Of a DNA stretch of 64,000 bases, positions 56,881-64,000 are shown one piece after another. Source of the DNA: Sipunculus nudus (lineage: Eukaryota; Annelida; Sipuncula; Golfingiida; Sipunculidae); contig CM049306.1 in NCBI GenBank assembly GCA_026874595.1, positions 106,902,142-106,966,141 of the forward strand, written 5' to 3'. The position numbers were made by a program, and so were the translations under genes. The notes under the pieces were generated by a model. It was given only the letters and a program-made list of their open reading frames with translations, ran no database searches and was not told the DNA's origin. The first letter of the stretch is position 1; each line of letters opens with the position of its first letter.

Positions 56881-58785
56881 AAAAAGTAATACACTGGATG
56901 ACTGAATAATCTGATTGCTAATAAAAAAATATATGAAAATGACAATTAATCCCGAATAAAATGGAAAAGAAATAGATAAAATGAGAGATATTACAACTCA
57001 ACGGGGGGTGGGGAGGGGGGGGGGGGGAGAGTCCGCCAATGAAAATGACAAATAAATCTGAGAAAAATAAGTTATAGATGGTACCATCAGTCTCAGGAGC
57101 TATATTCACCTACGTCAATTAAGATCTGTATAGAGCAATTCATGAGTCAGCTGGCCTTTTGCAGGTGCTATTAAAAACAAGATTCTGAATTTCAAACGCG
57201 CTGAAACCCGAATTTTCCATTGAACTTAGAAGAGTATATGTCACAATGGCGTCATTTCATGTCTTCTGCAAACTCCCATCAGGACCTGTCTCCATGTGAA
57301 GATCTGTGTAATCCGGTTACGATCTGTACCCTGTTAACCTTTGAATCAATATTACTGTAAGTGGTCAGATCAAGTAATACAATTAAAATATGAATAAATT
57401 GTAGGTGGCGTCACGAGTCCGTCACATGATTTAAAAGTTCACCAGGGTCATTAAGACCGCAAATTTTATTAAAAGATTGTTTTTAACAAAGAAAAAAACT
57501 GAATGGGTAACTACATATTGTACATATATGTTAATCAGAACAGTTTCCGCTAGAGGTTAAATTAAGTTAAGGTCACTGGTATGATAACAGTAAACATTAC
57601 TTTTCATCCAAACTGGATGTCTGTAAAATTTTTAGACACGAAGTTCTGCAGTATTTAAATGTCATTTTCTGACAGCAGAACAGGACACAAATCTGAACCA
57701 GTCTTAGGGAGATTGAGATTAAATCAGCTCAGGTTATACTCTCTGAATTTCCCATGCTATAAGACATATGATATGAAATACCCCGTCATCTAACAGGAAC
57801 AATAAACTCCACCGATAGCGCCATCTGTATTGAATGTTATAGCCAACACCTATCTGAGATGATCATACAAACAACTTTACTGTTTCGAAAGGAAAAAAAA
57901 TTGTTAAGCAATAAGGTGAAAATTGAAACGTTTTAGATAAAATTGGAGAATAAGGTTAAAGTTTTCAGATTCATTCGAGTACAAATTTGTATCAAATTTC
58001 ATGATAACTATTGAGTGTTTTAAAAGTTAATAGTACGTTCACAAAAAAAGTCACACAGGTGACGACGGAGGGCGGCGAGAGATAAAACGGCAAGAGACGG
58101 GAAATATAATGATGATTCATCAAACTGGTCCTTAGAAATCAGACTTTGTATAAATTTTCACGGACATGATTCTTTGATTCTTAACTTCTGAGGTGCTGAA
58201 ACCTGCTTTAACAGTCCTAACACAAATGATATAGGTCACAGTAACCTCATTTCAAACCTCTTTGATCATTTAGTCAAATATCTGTGCTATGTGAAGCTAA
58301 ACCTTTCTGAATCTAGTGGTTATGATATCCGCCTTGTTAAATGATGCACCGACAGCTGTTAGATGACCTAGGCCTACGCAAAAAAAGATTAAAGATGTGC
58401 ATAAAACAGAGAAACTGTAGGTGTGGCCATTGGTCTTTCAGCAGCTAAGGTTCATCAAGGATCAAGGTAAATGAAATTCCGTCCAGGCGTTCCCCACCAA
58501 TCTAGCCTTTTACACGTATTATCATTAACGGGAGTCTCACGTCCTGATGTGCTGTAACCTTAGTTTTTTTGCCAGTAACTTCAAGAATACAGGTCTCCAG
58601 GAGATTTTCTCACAGCCACTCTCAAAATTTAGTTAGAAGATTCGAAGATACCTGGACCAACGTTAAGCATACAAGTACTAGTTTTTAATCACTGTTAGCT
58701 GACGGTCGGACAGACGGACGGACGACAGGCAGGGGAGTATTGTTACAGCCGAGATGACTTTCCTCCAGCTCTATATAGGCTAAAA
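56881..58785. repeat. Strongly decayed family D/F-type repeat DNA
   Basis: A G-rich tract at 57004-57029 is followed by worn palindrome modules: GATGGTACCATC near 57077, GTAGGTGGCGTCAC near 57403, GATAGCGCCATC near 57815 and GTAGGTGTGGCC near 58417. Words recur such as ATCAAGG...CATGC and AGATTCTAGG-like. It ends with GGTCGGACAGACGGACGG (58704-58722) and a degraded GAGATGACTTTCCTCCAGCTC hairpin before CTAAAAA (about 58783), as in family D. Confidence 0.5.
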
Positions 58786-60790
58786 ATCGTGTTTTGCAGA
58801 ATATGTACAATTTAATACTTACAAGTGGTTAGTTGTAAATACTAGCAATATACCCATAATTTCGACATGCGACCTGTGACATCCGTGTTTTATTGTGTAC
58901 GCAGAATAGCAGCCCCCTTGAGTAGTTTCGAGAAAATGGGAGAAATAAACATGTCAGGGCTTGATAAAAGACAGTGCCAAGGAGAGAATCTAAATATGCG
59001 GAGACAGTTTGGTGGAAAGTGGGGATATTTCGGCAAAGTTTCGGGTTTAATAACGCTTAATTTAGACCGTGCCCAAATCCTCAAATTATAGTTGAATTAG
59101 TCAAAAGTAAGAGATTTGCATCAAATGCAAGAGGATTGCACCCAATGGCAAATGCATGTGTGTGGTATTAGGATATTTAACGTCAATTTTGTCATGTTTA
59201 ACCTTCACAAGGGACGTTCACAACTTCCTTGCCGCATCTCAATTGTGTTAACATTAGCTGAAATATAAAAAACACCCACACAACAATTTCCACTATGTTT
59301 AGGAGGGCAGGGACTAGCCGCTGTTTACTCTGCATGCAGGACGACTGAGCTGCGAGGAGTTTTCAATGCACATGACCTTTATCGTTTGATAAAAGACATG
59401 ATATGTTAAAAGCGATATTAGGTGAATTTTCTACCAGATACCAACCAGAGATGCATAAATTTTCTGCGATCCGCTCTGGACCAAAATACTTTTATGCATT
59501 AACTCTCGCAAGCCATGCACACGGTGGTTACTTTACACTTGCGGGACTGTATTCTTAGTTATTTTCTAATCTTCAAAAATTCCCGAGGATCCTTTTTGGC
59601 AATCTATCAAAGATATAAATACATATTTAATATATTATTTAATCCACTGAAATATTTGATAAAAAAAAAGGCCAAGAGGCACAAAAAGTCCCCCGCCATA
59701 TGTTTACCAAGGAAAGTGTTGGATCAGTGAGACCCAAAATTTTCAAATCCGTAGCAGGAACCTGTTTTTAAAATGAAAAAAAAAACTTGCAAAATACAAA
59801 CTAGATTAAAAAGAAAAGGAAATGCATGGTCAGCTATTTAGTTATCCAGATGACCATGTTTTATCGTGGATCAATGGGAGATGTAATTTGTTAACTGGAC
59901 ATATTATAACAATAGATACCTGTCATTTTTGTGGCCAAGAAAAATGGCTGTTGTTTATAAGGTGAAGGTTAAAAGATTTTCCAGCATACAAGGAAACGTG
60001 AAATCAGAAAAAATTGCGACCAGCATAATATGAATTCTGTCGAAAACATAATTCTGAAAATAACTCTATTCAACTTACTTTTCAATGAATTCCCAAAGCA
60101 CACAGGAATCCTTGCATATGTTTCAAGGCTAAAGTAATCTCATTAACTGACTTACAGAGGTAGCACCACCTGCAGGTACCAAGCACATGTCAGTCATGTG
60201 CTGAGTAAGTCTGTATAATTTGGTGAAGAAAGCAGGAGGGGTCTTAGAGATATGTAGTAAAAAAACGGCCTGGGACTAATAAATGTCAAGGGAAAAACCG
60301 CTTATGAGCAGACACAGAAATCAAACATTGTGATAAGGAGAGAAGTGGAAAAGCAAGCTTTGACTCAGTTGTCTAAGTGAACGTTATAGTGACAGTTACT
60401 GCCTGCAGCTTACACGGAAATACCAGTCACCATATCAATATGTCCTTATAATCTTGTGCTAATAGCTCCATCAATTCCTGAGATTCAGTAGCAGGCAAAC
60501 GCACACTTTAAATCATTAAAAATGTGTAATCAATGGTATTTTAGAGTTCATTAAAGACAGCTGTTTTATAAGTTATTCAACTCAATTCATATTCATTCAG
60601 TAAGAATTGCTTTAAAGTACATGTATATAGACTTTCCGTAAGCTGAGTTAAAAAAAAGTTTTTGTTCAAGGCTGACAAATAAGCTTTAAGGAATCACCAT
60701 AATCAATTTTTAAAGGTTTCAGGAACGTCATGCTTTTCATTAACAAGTTAAATGTGGTAAACGTTTTTATCCATGGAATGAACGATCAAT
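58786..60790. other. Mostly unique DNA with one weak exon candidate
   Basis: On the plus strand near 58900 an acceptor-like TGTACGCAG precedes a frame (58936-59088) that opens MGEINMSGLDKRQ. The frame is open for 51 codons, but no donor or partner is evident and the minus strand is equally open, so I do not call a gene. One worn module (GAGGTAGCACCACCTGC, about 60159) lies near the right side. Confidence 0.3.
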
Positions 60791-61904
60791 ACTAGATACA
60801 TGTATTTCTTGGCATCGCAGGTGCCATAGTATCCCCAGACAATTAATCCCCCCCCCCCCCCCCCCTCGTTAAGAATAGGCCCCCATCTTCAGCCGCATAT
60901 ACTGACACTTGGCAAACAGCTATGGTTTCTTCCATCTATCAACTTGATAAACAATATTTTTCACCAAATATGGAGGCCAATACGGTGAATCGATCTTGAG
61001 AAAAGGGGATTAATTTATACTATAAAAATGGTAAGGTAGGTGGCCCAGCTGTCTGGATGAAGGGGAAAATGTCCAAGATGGATGTACATGCCAAATTGGA
61101 GACTATCACATTAAACGACTACTAAAATATCAGCAATTTTCACCTCAGACAAATGTACGGATGGACACCACAGGAAAGAAAATGGCAGATGGCGCCACCA
61201 GTCTTGGTACAAGATGGAGGAGGCCAAGATCTATGAATATGCGCAATTGTAGGCCAATAGGGCAAATCACTCCTCAGAAGAGGGCATTATTTATTCTACA
61301 GAAATGGGAAGGTAGGTGGCGCCACCTGTCTTGTTAACGAGAAAACTTTCCAAGATGGATGGACATGCCAAATTTAAGACCAATACCTTGTACCATTCCA
61401 GGAGATATGAGCAATTTTCACCCAAAGCAAATATACAGATGGACGCCACGGCAGAACGATTGCAGATGGTACCACCAGTCTTAAAAACAAGATCGAGGTT
61501 CCAAGATCAATTGGCATGCACAATTTCAGCCCAATCTGTCCATTAGTTTTAGACTTATAATGCTCACATGCAGTACCGTCAAGTGGCAATGATTGGGTAT
61601 TAAAAGGCTCGAAAACAAACAAATAAGACAGAAGGTGGCGCCACTTGTCTTCCAAAGAAGACAAAGCTATCCAAGAACTTTGGTCAATTTGAATTTTCAC
61701 CATCCATGCATCCCTTATTGAGATATTTTTTTATTTTGTGTGATTTTCAACATATATGGCAATATTCAAGGTTAAGGCCACTCATAGGAAAGGTCAGGAC
61801 CCCAATTTAAATATGATCTTCGGTCAACTTGATTTTTGGACCAATCCATGCAAAATTTCTTGATATATTTAAGAATTTGTGTGATTCCCACCCCCCCCCC
61901 CCCC

Positions 61905-62063
61905 CAGTGGCGTCAATTTTCCTTTCAGGGTTGGGGGGGGGGGGAGGACTGACTTTGTATATTTTTATACACACACATGTACCTTTTTTCAGCGTCTCTG
62001 AGTGACATATTGAACTATATATATATAAATATATTTTCATATATATACAAATATATACATATA

Positions 62064-62122
<59 letters not shown>

Positions 62123-62375
62123 GGACTTTATCATATTCCAAATAATAATAATATTTTGATAGAAAATAAGTTATTATGTAATTCAAAGCAAGGTTTAGAT
62201 GTTACATTTTTTTTAAGTAAATGGGTCCAAAGTCTTTAATTCTATTTATTAATATATTTCATTTGCAATATTATTATATTATTCTCTGAAAAGTGGGGGG
62301 ATGATTACATTGGCCATCCCCCCTTGCAAAAAGTGGGGGGCATATATACCACCCCCCCCCCCCCCCCAAAAAAAA
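61905..62375. mobile_element. CAGTGGCGTCAAT element inserted in family A
   Basis: It lies between the family A words TTGTGTGATT and GGACCTATTCAAGG, which are 14-16 bp apart in uninterrupted copies. The left end is CAGTGGCGTCAATT (61905). The right side has GGGGGGATGATT...CCATCCCCCC and long C and A runs. Read on the minus strand, its right part matches the DNA to the right of 53206. It contains an AT microsatellite at about 62071-62120. No transposase is encoded. Confidence 0.6.
62071..62120. repeat. (AT)n microsatellite
   Basis: About 25 AT units, preceded by imperfect ATATAC and AATATAT runs from about 62017. The YI-repeat ORF over it is an artefact. Confidence 0.95.
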
Positions 62376-62500
62376 AGGACCTATTCAAGGTCAAGGTCAC
62401 TCTCCTAGTAAAGGTCATGACCCCCATTTACAATAGGCTTCGTCCTCTCACCCATATCTATACACATGTCAAGCTCTGAAACATCTGTATCCTCCTTATT

Positions 62501-64000
62501 ACCTGACTGATACACAATAGATAAATCTAGAATGTAATACAACACTCTCCATTGTCTGTTTACGTTTTCACTTTGCAGACGACAGTTGTGCTTGGCAACC
62601 TGATTCTATATCTTTTTACGTTTAGGTTTCATGCCTGTCCCTTACACGTAACTTCAGCTTTGTCACCGATGTGTAACGTACCAACAATCCTGGACCAACA
62701 ATGCCTCCCTTGCTTGCGTTATATTGTGCCTGTAGACAAGTCTAGGGATCCTTCGCATGACTCGCAGCGTCTGTTCATCTGTACTGTTTCCCTCAGTTCC
62801 ATCTTTGGCATTATCCAAATGCATAGTCGGCGAAACCGAGGGGGCCGGGCTCCAAATGGCACCATTGAGGAGGCTGATTGGGCCCCAATGAATATTTCGC
62901 TTCGCCGCCAATGAATTGGACCTCATGTACGTGTCATGTTGTCACCCTGCCGGTTCAAACTATACATATACAGACAAAGGTCGGCCAGCACCAATCATCA
63001 GGCAGAAATCTGCTTGTGTCAACGGGTCAAAGACAAACACTGAATGAAAACTTCCCACATGTCAGGGAGGAATAGAACTTGGTCCTATTCTCACCGACAC
63101 AACTGCTGACACATGATAGGCCTTAATAAAGAGGTTTTAATGAGTTACAAGGTGTTGATCTGCCTTAATTGTGTACAACCAAAAAACACGGAAGATTAGA
63201 GCCATAACTGTGAAATTAGAGGTTATATTGCTTTCAACAGTTTGTATTTCCACAGTTTATGGCATTATTATATTAATAATTGATGTGTGATATTGTTTTC
63301 ATATTTATTCACGATTAGATTTAAAACTTGATAAAACTCAACATTAGTTTATTAAAGTGAGGTATGTGATGAATAAAAATTTAGAGAGGAACAGTTATAA
63401 ACATTCACTCTCAAAAATATAATTTTAAGCTGCTAAATCGCTTTCTGTTAGAAATAATGTATACTTAGAGAAATATTTCATTAATGGAGTACACATTTCA
63501 TCTAATTATGGTAACTTGCCAATGTTTAATAATTCAATAAATTTTGAAATCCTGGTTAACATAATGGGACACAGGTCTGTGTATAAAAATGTGTAGTTCT
63601 CATCTCATTATTCCATTACATTGTGAATATATTTAAGCCTTTTAAAAAGTGGTTTATAACCATAAATTTCCTATTTACAATTTTCACCAAAACTGTTTCT
63701 TCTTTTGGGAACCTTAAACTTCCATTGAATCTCTGTAATTTCAAAATATTCACTATATTTTTTACAGTTTTATTTACATATTTGTTCATTCTAGGTACTT
63801 CCTCGAATTTTAGCTCATACCACATGACACGTAGGGCTACATATCTGCTGTCTAAACACACTATCTGCAGACTCTTTAAGCGACCAATGGCCTGTGTCTG
63901 CAAGCGAATGTCTGTAGTCACCGTCACAAGTCAGGGGTATATCAGTTCAATACATATCCATAGCACTCCCTCAAGGGCAGGGACCTGCATGTGTATACCT
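62501..64000. other. Unique DNA, no firm gene
   Basis: Two regions are weakly coding-like. At about 62581-62850 on the plus strand a strong acceptor (TTTTCACTTTGCAG) precedes roughly 270 nt open in one frame, but the opposite strand is open too. At about 63810-63885 on the minus strand a short frame (GRLKSLQIVCLDSRYVALRV) ends at a GTATGAG donor-like site. Neither connects to another exon. The rest is AT-rich. Confidence 0.35.

Larger units (their letters stand above)
60791..62500. mobile_element. Family A copy with palindrome modules, interrupted
   Basis: The left end ACTAGATACATGTATTTCT with the hairpin TGGCATC-gca-GGTGCCA, then GTATCCCCAGAC, starts at 60791 and is followed by a C run. The interior lacks the half-site array. 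It carries palindrome modules instead (GATGGCGCCACC about 61190, GGTGGCGCCACC 61315-61326, AAGGTGGCGCCACTT about 61633) and then the usual family A 3' block. That block is split at GTGTGATT by a second element (61905 to about 62375) and resumes with GGACCTATTCAAGG. The terminal hairpin is not recognisable before the sequence turns unique near 62500. Confidence 0.65.

Noticed and set aside
58867-59091. 74-codon plus-strand ORF as a real gene
   Set aside because: It has an acceptor-like site but no donor, promoter or partner exon. The antisense frame is equally open.
62552-62914. 120-codon plus-strand ORF and a possible FADD reverse-transcriptase motif in another frame
   Set aside because: The ORF is open on both strands and has no recognised domain. 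The FADD reading is four residues in a frame with stops close by.
40-64000. Autonomous transposon genes (Rep/helicase, DDE transposase, reverse transcriptase)
   Set aside because: I looked for long frames and signature motifs in and around every element and found none, so all mobile elements here are reported as non-autonomous.

Overview
This looks like nuclear DNA from a eukaryote, most likely a marine invertebrate. A mollusc such as a bivalve is my best guess, but that is inference from repeat style and not proof. The window is AT-rich. It has no long open reading frame, no operon-like packing, and no rRNA, tRNA or CRISPR array that I can support. Most six-frame ORFs are 60-120 codons and lie inside repeats, where the same peptide recurs because the repeat recurs.

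The dominant content is non-autonomous mobile DNA. Several repeat families share one architecture. The left edge reads A-C-(T/A)-A-G followed by a short hairpin. Next come a subterminal inverted repeat, tandem modules of about 130-290 bp, and a GCG- or GGAC-rich microsatellite. The right edge is a hairpin whose arm pairs with the left subterminal repeat. Read on the minus strand this is a Helitron/Helentron-like plan: CTAG or CTTG just after a 3' hairpin, and no clear target duplication. I call these families A (20.5, 24.2, 31.9, 33.1, 45.2, 48.4 and 60.8 kb), B (16.7, 18.2 and 28.9 kb, and inverted at 52.4 and 54.2 kb), C (5.1 kb), D (6.3, 26.4, 43-44 and 55.4 kb), E (12.1 and 28.3 kb) and F (25-26 and 28.8-31.1 kb). 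Family A carries tandem arrays whose repeated core matches nuclear-receptor half-sites in fixed spacing. Many of the families share a perfect 12-bp palindrome, GGTGGCGCCACC. No Rep/helicase, transposase or reverse transcriptase gene is recognisable, so every copy here looks dependent on proteins from elsewhere.

Cut-and-paste elements are also present. A 1.3-kb hAT-like element at 38332-39651 has near-perfect 8-bp target duplications and sits inside a decayed coding sequence. A 266-bp piggyBac-like MITE at 24370-24635 duplicated TTAA inside a family A copy. There are two further TIR elements at 3.0 and 26.8 kb. Large local duplications occur at 17096-19269 (1087 bp, head to tail) and 51491-54979 (about 1.68 kb, two copies). 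A 24-copy, 59-bp minisatellite lies at 12.67-14.08 kb.

Host genes are sparse and split by repeat-filled introns. On the minus strand I find four short putative coding exons (16226-16320, 11117-11207, 5856-5947, 2377-2494) whose splice phases fit together. A TATA/CCAAT promoter with a splice donor lies upstream at about 19.8 kb. A convincing first coding exon (41035-41178, minus) in a CpG-rich stretch encodes an acidic N-terminus with SUMO-interaction-like motifs. It may belong to the same gene or to a second one. I could not identify these proteins. The ends of the window (about 1-2.3 kb and 62.5-64 kb) are AT-rich DNA in which I see no firm gene.
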